Shown piece after piece: positions 44,483-54,867 of a stretch of 64,000 nucleotides of DNA. A model generated the notes under the pieces. The model searched no databases. It worked only from the letters and a program-made list of their open reading frames with translations, and was not told the origin of the DNA. The stretch lies in NCBI GenBank assembly GCA_027596195.1, contig JADGJG010000005.1:1-64000 (forward strand), read 5' to 3'. Origin of the DNA: Podochytrium sp. JEL0797. Lineage: Eukaryota > Chytridiomycota > Chytridiomycetes > Chytridiales > Chytriomycetaceae. Positions within the stretch are counted from its first letter, which is position 1. Every line of letters begins with the position of its first letter. The position numbers were made by a program, and so were the translations under genes.

Positions 44483-47357
44483 TCACCTCTTCCCATTCTT
44501 CCTCTTCATCCCCTTCTTCTTCCCCACCTCCACCGTCGCCCCCTCCGCCACCTTCCTCTGCCCCACAACCCCTGTACACCCCTCCACCCCACACGCACAC
44601 GGTCCATAATATTCAGGCCCGCCGGTATCAAGGTCCGCGTAATTGAGGCTGAGCTCCGCTCCAGCAGGGATGTGGTGCATCGCAAAGAGGGCGAGGCGGG
44701 GTGGGGTCGGGATTTTGGAACGTTGGTATATCTTTTGGGTGAAAAAAATAATCAAATGAGCGGCCGCGTTTCCGTGGGAATTGCAAACAAAAAAAAGCTT
44801 ACCAAAACAATTCGACAATTCGGTCTACACGAATGATTCTACCCAAAACAAAAACTAAAATCAAAAAAAACCCCACACACGCGGCATTCTCCCAAAAAAA
44901 AACCAAACTCACCACAAACCTCACAACCCCACAATTATAAGTCGCATCAACACCAAACAATTCCCTCCCTTCATCCCTCACAACCACCATATCCACCCCC
45001 TGAACCCCCGCCCTCACCATCACGCGTCGCACACGGATCCCATTCATGGCGACTCGATGGCCCACGTAATCCCCAATATAAGATCCATGTTGGATATCCG
45101 TAGTCGTGTAAAGGCCCCAACCTGTCCCAGAAAAAACGTGAGCTGAACTCGCCATAAAAAACACACTCACCACACCCCCTCGTTCCCTTAACAACCAAAC
45201 CCCGTCTCACCTCCCCCCTCACATAATCATCCCGCGCAACCCGATTCCAACAAACCTCTGCACACCCACACGCGTCCCCACACTCGACCACCCGTGTGGC
45301 CACCACATCCCGCAACGCGTCGTGCTGATACACGGGTCCATTCGAACCCGCGATACATTGACACGTTTCGGTGGTACTGCATCGAGAAGTAGCGGGGCAT
45401 TCGCAGCCGCGGAGGAGGGTGGGGGGGAGGGGTGTGAACGAGGTGTCGATAAAATCAGGGTCGTCGTCGTCTTCATCATACAAACAGGTTGAGATGTACT
45501 AAAAAAACAGTCGAGATTTTCGTTCATAAAACTGGGATTCGGGGGTGGTGGGTGAAAATCAAAAAATCCATACCTGCCTCTCTGGGACACCCACCCCCCC
45601 ACTCTCCCTCTCAACCCGAACCCCACCATCCACCACATCACCCACCTTCTTCTCATTCACATCCACCTCCCGACACCCACCCCACAACCGCTCAAAAACG
45701 CGCAACTCATTCCCCACCACCGCAATCCCAACCCCAACAGGCCCTACGTCTCCTTCACTCACGCACTCCACGTATTCCTGCACAGGCGGTAAAATGTGGA
45801 GGAGCTTGAGGAGTTTGGTTTGCAAGTTGGTCTCGATAAGTGAGAAGGGGTTGTGTGGTGGTGCAGGGGTGGCGGGTTCGTTGGGTTCTTCTTGTATGGG
45901 ATCGGCGTCCACGTCAATGACTTCTGTATCAGGATATTGCAACGGCGGTGGCGGCGCAGAGGGTGGAGGAGTCGTATCCTGTCAAAACCGCCAGGGGAGG
46001 GGGGGCGGGGCACAAATGGGGGAGTCAAAAACGCGGACAGACAGTCGAGACCAAAAACGAAACATAAACAAAACTCACCATGGGCCCACCCAACCGCTTC
46101 CAATGAATCCACACATCCTTCGGACATATAGCCAACACACCACCCAACGCGATAATCAGGGCAGGTTGGAACAGACACCCCTCGCGAACCAATCCAATGA
46201 AATACTCGACAATTCCCGAATCGACGTCCTCGTTCCAATCAACAGATCGATACTCTCCCTCTCGTTTCCTATTTGACGCCAAACAAAAAAAGCACATCAT
46301 GAGAATCAGCGTTCGCACAACGCGAGAGCCGAAAATCGAAAGACACACGCACCCTTCATAAATATGGGCGAGTCGCGCGTTTCGATGCTGGACAATGTTT
46401 TTTTGAATGAACGAGTGACATAGTCGTTCGATTAGGTCGTCTGTGCCGGGCAGGTCGAGGATAAAGAGGTCCAACGTCTATAAGGACAATGATGTGTGTC
46501 AGCGACAGGGGACTCTCCGGAGACTATTTCGAGTGAATGACATGGTGGATGCGACTTGAACCAATGATCTCTCTCTGAATCGTGACGCATTGGGGCGGGG
46601 CCGGCGCTCACACGCGAAATGGAAACCACTTGGTTCCAAGATCTTCGACACAGCAGCCTCAGCAGCGCCACTTTCTGCTGATGTTCGCTCAGTCTCTCCG
46701 AGTAGTTCTCACCTGGGCAAACAGATCCACAGCCCACGGCTCAATCAAGGGATGTGTCAACAGTTTCCAGGGAATAGGATCGGCAACAACAGGCGTCGAC
46801 GGCAACTGAATCTTGGCGGTACTCTTCATTGCAGCGACACGCGTGGGTTTCGAGGCACTCGACACAATAGGAGAATCCGTTCGTTTCTTTTTGTTTTGCT
46901 GCGGCTTCACGGCCTGGAAATCCTCGTCTGACTCAGCGGGCGGACGCGGAGGCAGCGAGGCTTCGTCCTCTGAGGAACCGCAGAGATCAATGACTGAATC
47001 GGGGGCGGGTTTCGTCTTTGCCCTGAAGGATTCGATCATTTTCGCTCGCGAAGAAGTTTCGAGACCAGGCAGCTTCTGCTTCACGACAGGAGTCTTCTTC
47101 TTTGCGTTGAGAGCGTTTGGCTTCTGAGCCATGCGCTCGTGTTGCTTCTTGTGAGCTTGCTGGTACTCGAACAGCTGTTGGGTGACGCCTTCGTTGTTGC
47201 GCTTCATCGGGTCGGGGATCGGAATCCCTTTCGCCTTTCCTGACCCAACAACATCCGCCGCAGAGAGTGCGCTGCCAAAGATCCGAGAGGCGCCAGGCGA
47301 AACTGAAGCAAGGGGGCGCATGGGCGCTTTCTGCGCGCGCTCTTCGTACGGGTTCAT
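44483..47357 (-). CDS. SUV39/Clr4-type SET-domain histone H3K9 methyltransferase
   Basis: Eight exons (47357-46713, 46477-46353, 46268-46079, 45980-45574, 45498-45179, 45121-44913, 44838-44803, 44731-44483) give 726 residues. The enzyme would methylate histone H3, probably Lys9, using SAM, to form heterochromatin. The pre-SET region at about 478-535 has nine cysteines (CECPATSRC, CQC, ECGDACGCAEVC) that bind three zinc ions. The SET core has GCGWGLYTTTDI and GDYVG. RFVNHSCRPNC is encoded largely by a 36-base exon, followed by LSLNYAD. The post-SET region CACGVEGC is complete. The N-terminal 450 residues are disordered plus a helical part (LDLFILDLPGTDDLIERL) and have no chromodomain. All key SET motifs are intact. 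Confidence 0.93.
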
Positions 47358-47582
47358 TTCGAAAAAAATATTTCACCTTCACTCGTCGCACGAAACGAGG
47401 CACCAGAGAGTCAATTCGCACACAATCGACTCCAGATTCGGACACAGCAATGGCAAGCCCATTCCGCTTCAATATCTGGTCGATTCACCCATTTTCTGTT
47501 TTTTAAACCCCAAACAAGAGCAAAACTGCATTTGAGACTCGTATGACCGTCCAGTCTTGCCTTTTATGCAACTAACATGTAT

Positions 47583-47655
47583 GGGGATGTAGCTCAAGTG
47601 GCAGAGCGCCCGCTTAGCATGCGGGAGGCACAGGGATCAATGCCCTGCTTCTCCA
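47583..47655 (+). tRNA. tRNA-Ala (anticodon AGC)
   Basis: Identical over all 73 bases to the genes at 42256 and 59403, including G3-U70 and the U6-U67 mismatch. TTTT follows at 47660-47663 as a Pol III terminator. Flanks differ from the other copies. Confidence 0.95.
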
Positions 47656-49061
47656 GACCGTTTTGCTTGGCGTGGGTTCATGATTTTGACGGTTCCTTGG
47701 AGGCCCACTTGGCTGTTCACTCCCCCTACGCACGCTTCCTGCCACACAAACTCATGGGCCTTTTTGGTCATTTGGTCCGTTTTTGACAGGTTCCGGATGC
47801 TGACTAGGCCTTCCAAGGCTTCACAGCCAGGATCGGTCGGGGGACAAATCCACACCAAAAGCATGCACAAACAAAATGGCAGCTTCCTTTTTGATTAAAA
47901 TGTTGCACAAAGTGCACGTCTCGTGGTTGGACGGAAAAAATTACTTCACATGAACGACAACTCTCTGGACTTGTCACGCAATGTCTTCATGACCTACGAT
48001 ATTACCCACCAAAGGCGGCACCAGCACCAAAAGCGACCGCCCACCATGTCAAACGGGTCAAGCCTGCTCCACAGGTTAGAGGACCTCTCTTGAGTATGTT
48101 TCCTCCCCTCTTCCATTCCCCCTGCCTGTGTTTGCTATGATATGTTTCCTAGAAAACACGGGCAGGGGAATGGAAGAGGGTAGGAAACAGACTCAAAAGC
48201 TTTCCTCTCCCTCTGGGCTCGGCTTGACGCGCTTGATGCGGTGGAGCTTTTGGTGCTGTTGGCTCCTTTGGTTCGCAGAACGACAGACTGGAGTAGGTCA
48301 TGAGGAAGACGTTGCCTCTGCATACCCGTGACTAGTCCAGAGTGGCAACCACAAGAGTCGTTGTTCATGTGAAGTGGGCAACTTGCGTTGAGTGTCTTGC
48401 GATGGTGGGAAGACCTGCTTGGAAAACCGCCACTATTTTTGAATCCTGGTTGGATGTCACGTGTAGCTGGTCGGCTTGTGGTGGCCATGCCGCAGATCCG
48501 TGGATGGTCAGAGACTGGAGAAGGTGTTTATTTTCCAAAAAGTTGGCAAGTCTGCGAAATGTCCGACAACACTCAATTTTGTAAAGGCGGGATCCCAAAT
48601 ACAGTCCTCATCATTCTTCCTTGGAAATTTGCATTCATTTTGAAAGCGCGGCCATTGGCCTCTTTATTTGAGAATAGGTATACAGATATTGCGCTTCAAT
48701 TTGAAAGTCAGAGGGGGGTATCGTCCTTCTTGGACGACTTTGAATCAGATTTCGATATCTGCTAGCTCGGTTTTCGCTTCAGCGTCGGAGATTTCGAATC
48801 GGTATCGGTTTAACGGGTCGTCCAGGCGCGGTATCCGCGGTTTGAAGGCCAAGGTCAGAACGCGATGTGATTTCGGGCAGTTGATCTTGTTAAGGAGTAA
48901 GAGTGGGTTGCTGCTTGGGAGGAGGATATGCAATCAGTTCCGGGCACTGATCACGGCAGGTGTGGCACACGCGCGTTTTGTTCCGTCGCGGACGGAGCAG
49001 TGGCTATGGTGGTGGACCAAGTGAATGTGGTTTTCGTTCGATTCGCTGCACACGACAAGGT
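47656..49061. other. gene-poor region with a long inverted repeat
   Basis: After the tRNA, 47944-48374 forms an imperfect inverted repeat (listed separately). 48380-49061 has fragmentary open frames on both strands without recognisable domains. An RNA-only transcript or decayed element is possible. Confidence 0.5.
47944..48374. repeat. long imperfect inverted repeat
   Basis: Left arm 47944-48134 and right arm 48154-48374 are reverse complements with a spacer of about 19 bases. The inner 43 bases (48092-48134 against 48154-48196) match at about nine in ten positions. Further out, matched blocks include caccaaaagc, cttcatgacctac, ctctggact and cttcacatgaac, separated by small indels. A transcript would fold into a long hairpin. 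It may be a foldback element, an inverted gene-fragment duplication or a hairpin small-RNA source. Confidence 0.85.
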
Positions 49062-49382
49062 CTAAACGCAGAGGAGATTGTTGACGTGTTTGCGTTGTGA
49101 GCACTGAGGAAGCAAAAGTGGAAAGCGTCAGATTAAACCACCAACGCACGTATAACCCACCTCCTGCAACCACACACCATCCCCATACCGGAACCCATTC
49201 TTGAGAAAGTCTTCCCTGTGCTCCCATCCATGCGCCTCGAGCCAAACGCGCGAAATCGTATACTCTACTTCCCCAAATCTCCCCACGTACGGCGACCAGT
49301 ACTCGTCATCGTGTGGCACAAGAAAACTCGTGCTAGGTTGGCTTACGAACGAAAGCGCGCCGTTGTGGAGTTGAAAAGACAT
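49062..49382 (-). CDS. small conserved-looking protein of unknown function
   Basis: Exon 49382-49161 codes 74 residues rich in aromatics and charged groups (FLVPHDDEYWSPYVGRFG, VWLEAHGWEHREDFLKNGF). It joins across a GTGGGT donor to 49103-49062 for 87 residues in total. An alternative donor four bases downstream would give a longer, less natural tail ending near 48934. The first exon is plainly coding-like. Its ATG is only 37 bases from the ATG of the divergent TFIIE gene, so the two share a promoter. Family unknown. Confidence 0.6.
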
Positions 49383-49419
49383 TGTGCGCGTGTTTCGACT
49401 CTGAAAAAAAAAGATTGAA
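49383..49419. promoter_or_regulatory. very short bidirectional promoter/5' region
   Basis: Only 37 bases separate the start codons of two divergent genes. Either promoter elements lie inside the opposite coding region or the 5' leaders overlap. An A run (tgaaaaaaaaagat) dominates the interval. Confidence 0.6.
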
Positions 49420-50888
49420 ATGGCCTCCGAGAAGCGGAATATCAAAGACATCCTCACCGAACTCGCCATGCGGGTCGCCCGCTCCTACTACAAAGAACAC
49501 TACATCATGGCAATGGATCTTCTCGCCATGAAGGGGTAACCATCCAATCCCCATCTCTTCCACCACCCCCCCTCTCATCACCACTCATTATACCCCCCAG
49601 CGCCATCCGCGAAGAAGACATGGCGCTCTCGCTCCGGCTCTCCCCCGTCGACACCCGCAAACTCTGCAAGAAGCTCGAATTCGACCGCCTCGTCAAGTCC
49701 AAATCGACCATCCAGGAAATCAAACACTTCAAACACACAAAACGCACCACGAAAACCTACTATTACATTGACTACAAGTCGTTGCTGAATGTCATCAAGT
49801 ACCGCATGTTCAAGATCCAGGAGATTATCAGGAAGGAGATTGACGAGGTAATAACCCCTGCCTGTCTGCTCACGCCAACTGCGGAGGATCGATTTCGGGA
49901 TGCCTGTCGATTCAGATTCGACCTTCGATATTGATCATGACTCCGAAATACACCCCGCGAATACCAAACATTCCAAAGACTGCTCGCGAAATCCCATCGA
50001 ACCCCCCTCCCAAAAAAACCGCTCACCAACCCCCCCCCCCCCGCCCCCCCACACACACAGCACAACAACAACCTCGCCTACGAATGCCCCACCTGCCACA
50101 CAAAATTCGACCCCTTCGCCGTCCTCCGCCTCATGCGTCCCTCCGACGGCATGTTTGTCTGCGAACACTGCCCGGACGGTGTAGTCCTCGACCAAGAAAA
50201 GGGAACCGACTTTGAAAATGACCTTTCGCGCCGTTTCAACCAGGAACGCGCGCCGATCCTCCATTTGTTGCAATTGACGGATCAACAAGTGATTCCCGAG
50301 TTTCAACCGCCGTCGGTGGAATCCATGAACGCGACGGCGGTGGATGCTACACCGAGTGGAGGGTTGATTGCGCCTAGTTCTGTTAAGATTGAGATTCATG
50401 GGCTTAATGAGGATGATGAGGAGTCTCCGAGTCAGGGAGGCGGTTCAGACATGAAGGGAGAATTTGACGACGAAGGGTTCCCGATTGCAGACTCTTCTGC
50501 GCTTGATTCGAAGGATTTCATGATGCAAGAGTATTATGCGCGGTTGCAGACGCAAGTGGGTGGGGGTGGTTCGAGTTCGAGTGGGTTTGGTGGCGGGGCG
50601 GCCGTCGGTGGATCTCCTGCGTGGTCGTTTGCGAGTGATACGAGTGTTGGGGGCGCGTCGAGTGGAAGTGGGAGTAACAAGAGGGATGCTGCAGCTGTGG
50701 AGCAAGAGGATGAGGAAGCGAGGTATTTGTGTTTTTTTTTCTTCACACACGCGTCGTTTTCTAATATTTCCCTTCCCTTCCTTTTTTCATTCAGAAAACG
50801 CGCGAGAATCGTGGCCGCTGCTGCTGCGCTCGCTCCCGTGGTCGAAGACGACAGCGATTTGGACAACGAAGAGTTTGTCGAGATTTAA
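49420..50888 (+). CDS. transcription initiation factor TFIIE alpha subunit
   Basis: TFIIE-alpha recruits and stimulates TFIIH at RNA polymerase II promoters. Exons 49420-49535, 49601-49847, 50061-50722 and 50795-50888 give 372 residues. An extended winged helix fills about 1-120 (LAMRVARSYYKEHYIMAMDLL, AIREEDMALSLRLSP, TYYYIDYKSLLNVIKYRMFKI). A zinc ribbon follows with CPTC and CEHC about 25 residues apart. The C-terminal half is Gly/Ser-rich and acidic, ending in an acidic cluster (EDDSDLDNEEFVEI), as in family members that contact TFIIH. The intron before the zinc ribbon ends in an almost pure C tract. AATAAA follows at 50900. Confidence 0.94.
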
Positions 50889-50899
50889 ACTTTTGTGCG

Positions 50900-50905
50900 A
50901 ATAAA
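50900..50905 (+). terminator. polyadenylation signal AATAAA of the TFIIE-alpha gene
   Basis: Canonical hexamer 11 bases after the stop codon, followed by AT-rich sequence and a convergent gene 150 bases on. Confidence 0.6.
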
Positions 50906-51054
50906 GACCGCGAAATTCACAAATCAAATAATACATTTTTTCGGTTGCGAACGAAGAGATAAATAAACGAGGAGGGGGGGATATAGCAAAACAAAAACAC
51001 GTGCGACCACACCCACACAAAATCCATACATACACAAAAACACTCCCACAACTA

Positions 51055-52018
51055 TCACCAACGTCTCCCACTTTCCACGCGATCCGGTGTTTGAGACGGC
51101 GTCACCTCTTGCTGCTGCACCAACCCCACAACCACTTTAACCGCCTCCTTTCCAGCACTGACTCGACCCTCCACCCTCAACGGACTCACGAATCCACCAA
51201 CCCCACCATCACGAAAACACTCCTCCCCCCTCGCACCATCGAGCGCCACCTCCGACAAGATACTCAACGCACTCTCGGCTCCAAAACGCGTCGAAACCGA
51301 TGTTTTCGCTGACACACTCGTTTCGGTATCAGTCGAATGGCCGGATGCGAGAGAGGAATTGTCTGTATCCATTACAGTCGTACGAGATCCACCAATCGGA
51401 GGCATATACCCACTCCACGCCCCTGACCCCGATTGCGCAGCAACCGTCGCACCCGAATCTCCCACCCCGTTCACCTCCCCCAAAATCCCACCCTCCCTCC
51501 CCTGCCGCTGATTCGATTTCAGTTCACCGGACTCCACGTCCTCAACGCGCTTCACAACCGCCCGTCGCATCACCTTGCCACCAACAACAACAAGTTCATA
51601 AACAACCACCGGTTTCAGCGGTTTGCGTTTATACGGACCCCTCGTTCCACCCACCCGTGGCTTACGAAACGAATCCTGACACGACCCCGCGAGGTTGCGG
51701 GAAACGCATCGTGTACAAGGGCGTTGCGTTTCGCATTTTTTGCAGGCGGATTTGCAGTTGGCTGTTTTGTGGTAAGTGTTGTTTTGCGTGGTTAGGATAT
51801 AGGGGATGTGGATGCTTGGAAAGGAGGGGAGTGGAAACTCAACTGCACGCGTTCTTGACTTGTACACGTTTGTTTGATTTTCCCGAGTCTCGCGCGTGGT
51901 GGGGGGCGGAAAGGGGGACGGAAAGGTCCTCGGACACTGGTGCGGTGTCTCGCGGGGTCGCCACGGCATGCTGCGGGTCGAGTGGGTGCGCCAGAGGCGG
52001 CGGTGGTGGGTTGCTCAT
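51055..52018 (-). CDS. fungal Zn2Cys6 binuclear-cluster transcription factor
   Basis: Exons 52018-51844 and 51761-51055 give 293 residues. The zinc cluster at about 58-85 has spacing C-x2-C-x6-C-x5-C-x2-C-x8-C (KNACTNCKSACKKC, PCTRC). An intron falls between the first and second cysteines. Basic KRVQVK precedes the cluster and RGPYKRK follows it. This arrangement, with RGPYKR after the cluster, is typical of a fungal subfamily of short factors without a fungal-specific middle homology region. The rest is Ser/Gly-rich and disordered. Nuclear DNA binding is well supported; the target genes are unknown. It is one of the best fungal markers in the window. Confidence 0.9.
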
Positions 52019-52579
52019 GTCGAATTGTGGGGAGACGTTTTTGGGCGGAGTTGTTCTTTTTTCGATTGCTTGTTTTTGTCGAGGGGGCGGGGAATTTTTT
52101 CAAACTCCGCTGTTGTTATTTTTTTGACAGGGGGTGGGAACGTTGACTGCGCACGCGTGTGGCGGGGAAGTCTGCAGAATGTTTTGACAGAGGTGGGGGG
52201 GGCCGGGTGGATTTTTGCTGCGCTGTTGTTTGTGCTTTGTTGTTTTTGATTTGTTTGGATCGCTGAACTCATTTTGTGGATTTTTGCACAAGGGGCGGCG
52301 GTGGGGACAAATGAAGGTCAGAAAAAAAACAAGATTTTGGAAGTTTCATTGCCAAGATATGGGAGTCTGTTGGGTTGGGGAAACCGGGGATTTGCGTTGG
52401 AAGAATAGAAGAATCGAATCGCGTCTCCCACCAAACGCCATCTCAACCAGTCGCCCCATATAATTGAAGGCACAAAACCAACTCCCACTGACGCCTCATT
52501 TATGAAATTTCCTGAAACTCAAACGCGCCCCCGAACACGAAAAGCCTCACCCCCACGCCACCGAAAAAAAACCACAAAA
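52019..52579. other. intergenic region between divergent genes
   Basis: G/T-rich on the plus strand for the first 250 bases. It should hold the promoters of the Zn2Cys6 factor and of the small gene at 52580. No repeat or RNA gene is recognised. Confidence 0.45.
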
Positions 52580-52825
52580 ATGGAACCTTCGAAACCCCTC
52601 CACATCCTCACAACCCGCCACCCCTCCAACACCACCGCAGACTACTCACACTCGTTCGACTCTGCCGGCAGCACCAGTTGCGCCACTTCGCCTGCTTCCG
52701 CGGGGCTGCTGGACCTCTTTTCGGCTGCTGCGAGGGACGCTGCGAAGAAGCAGCCTCACTCGATGCCGCAGGAGAGAGGAAACAGCTTCTTTTCGTACGA
52801 TCTGAACGGGTGGTGGGCCGGATGA
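52580..52825 (+). CDS. small Ser-rich protein of unknown function
   Basis: One exon of 81 residues starting MEPSKPLHILTTRHPSN; an upstream in-frame ATG at 52502 would add 26 basic residues. It contains AGLLDLFSAAARDAAKK, a possible amphipathic helix, and ends FFSYDLNGWWAG. The coding character is fair (balanced composition, AATAAA at 52940). Family unknown. Confidence 0.5.
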   Translation: MEPSKPLHILTTRHPSNTTADYSHSFDSAGSTSCATSPASAGLLDLFSAAARDAAKKQPHSMPQERGNSFFSYDLNGWWAG

Positions 52826-52961
52826 GCAAGCCGGGAAATATCCGCCGCTTTGATTTCCACTGCGCCTCCCAAAACGAGTTCAACTTGGTTGCGCCTCATC
52901 TTCGTGTCATCTTTGTAACATACATTTAGCCAAAAAAAAGAATAAAACATCTCATAAACCT

Positions 52962-54811
52962 CTATTCCCCCGCTTCCTCTTCATCTTCTCGATCCTCATT
53001 CTCAATCTCCCGCGCCAATTCCTCCAACCCCTCCAACCCCCACCCCACACTCCCCCTCTGAACCTCATAATGATTCACCTCACTCCCCAACTCCCTCACC
53101 ACCTTCTCGCTACACCCATTCCCTTGAATCCACAAGCAATAATCCTCCAAGTACAACCGATCAAACACAAAACACGCATCATCCAACCGCATGCGTCGTC
53201 GCATGCTCAACACGACTTTGAGGAGCGCCCGTTTGCCGAGTTTAAAGAGAATCGAAACGTCTTGGATCACTTTCGTGATGAGTTGCATGTTTCTGTACAA
53301 CGGGTACGCCAATGCACGGCGCATACATGCCACCAACACCTCGTTCAACGATGTGAAGGTTTCGAAACAGGATAAAGTGGGTGACACTTTCGCCATCGTC
53401 CATGCACTCTCAACAGTGCTATCCCCTTCAGTCGTGCGGTGATCGTAACAATACGCAAACGCGAGATCCACGAGTCCGAGGTAGATTGGTTTCGCGGTTG
53501 TAGGGGCGAGGAGGTGACGACGCGGGAGGGAGATCATTTCTTGCGTTTCGGTGGGGGTGAAGGTGAGCCATGTTGTTTCCGTGTGGTCAGTTGTCGTGGG
53601 CGTAGGGGTTGGGTCGGGTTTCCATGATTCGGTGGAGGGTGGTGGCGGTGTCTCGGAAGTTGCGGGGGCGCTCAATTCGAGAGTTTGGAGGGTCGCGTCC
53701 ATCGCATCTGCTTTTTCGGCGGCGGATTCCGTGGAGGATTCGTTTTGCATCATTGTCGCCAACAGTTCAGCATGCTCCTTGGCCATGTTTTGCATATCCA
53801 ACGTTCCACTCGAACTAATCATGTTCATGACGACAGGTTCCGCAGGTTCCGCGGGGACAATTTCGGAAATCAACAGAGGCTTGGAGGTAATTTTGGATTG
53901 TTGCATTTGTTTGAGGCAGGCCCGGAATTCGGGTTTGAATTGAAGGAGGTGTTGGATATCGGCAACGTTGATAAAATCGGACCTGAACGATTGTTTCAAT
54001 GCGCATTCAACGCCACGAGTAAACACAATAACGTACATGTAATAGTCTTCGTCAAACTTGGCATCCTCCTTCTCGATCCGCTCGGCGCGTCTCGACGCGG
54101 GGGTCGAGTGATCCACATCGCTAATGTCAATAATATCGCGTCCGAGTTCGGCGACATGCGAAGCAAACCCCGAGTACGCGTTGTTGAATCCGTATTTGAC
54201 GCCCGTCAACAGGTCCTGCAGTCGACACAGCGCGTCAACAAAACACCAACAAAAAACGAGCAACAAGTAGTTACCGATTCAGGCAACTCTTGCGGAATCT
54301 CCCAATCGAAATCCTCCTCCATCTCATCCTCATCTTCACTCCCTTCACCACCTTCCTTCTCCTCCTCCCCCGTCTCCATCTCCTCAATCATTGGCCGAAC
54401 CCCCGTCTGAACGGGCCCCTTCCCCTTCACATCCAACGCCGCAGCAAACCCCTTGGGCATCATCAACTTGCTCAACATGTCCAAATCGGGGAAGTGCTTC
54501 CCAGGGTCAAGTTTCGGGAGCGATACGTAGATTTCTCCTTTTCCAACATCATAGCGAGCAGTTTCTTTGCCGTTTTCGACGACAGCAAAGGGAAAGGTGA
54601 GGCGGAGAAAGTACGGGTGGATATGGAGTTTGAATTCGCAGGCATCAATGTGGAATTCAATGTCTTTGGCCTTGGTTGTTTTAGGAATCAATACGAATAC
54701 GGATCTAGGTTGGAATAGGTTACAACAGTTCTATACCTTCACATAGGGCGTCTTGATGGTCAACAGAACCGCATCGTCCGTTTGCGAGACGGAAAAGAGC
54801 GGAGTCAACAT
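52962..54811 (-). CDS. SHQ1: SHQ1, H/ACA snoRNP assembly chaperone
   Basis: SHQ1 holds the pseudouridine synthase dyskerin/Cbf5 during assembly of H/ACA snoRNPs. Exons 54811-54737, 54670-54275 and 54215-52962 give 574 residues. The N-terminus (MLTPLFSVSQTDDAVLLTIK) and the CS/p23-like domain (PYFLRLTFPF, YDVGKGEIYVSLPKLDPG, FPDLDMLSKL) match the family in order. An acidic linker ends FDWEIPQ, also typical. The C-terminal SHQ1 domain starts KYGFNNAYSGF and includes VESAWTMAKVSPTLS, RRALAYPLYRN and KRALLKVVLSMRRRMRLDD. A Pro/Thr-rich insertion of about 50 residues sits mid-domain. An acidic tail ends the protein. It shares a 56-base divergent promoter region with the cyclin gene. Confidence 0.95.
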
Positions 54812-54867
54812 TCCGTTGCTTGGATTTCGATTCACACCAAAAAAAACAAAAAAAAACAAACTCGAAA
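54812..54867. promoter_or_regulatory. 56-base divergent promoter between SHQ1 and the cyclin gene
   Basis: The two start codons are 56 bases apart. The interval is A-rich on the plus strand (long A runs from about 54840) with no TATA box, suggesting a shared nucleosome-free region. Confidence 0.6.

Noticed and set aside
47577..47786. Open frame overlapping the tRNA at 47.6 kb, and its copy at 59230-59460
   Set aside because: The shared N-terminal sequence is just the translated tRNA-Ala gene.
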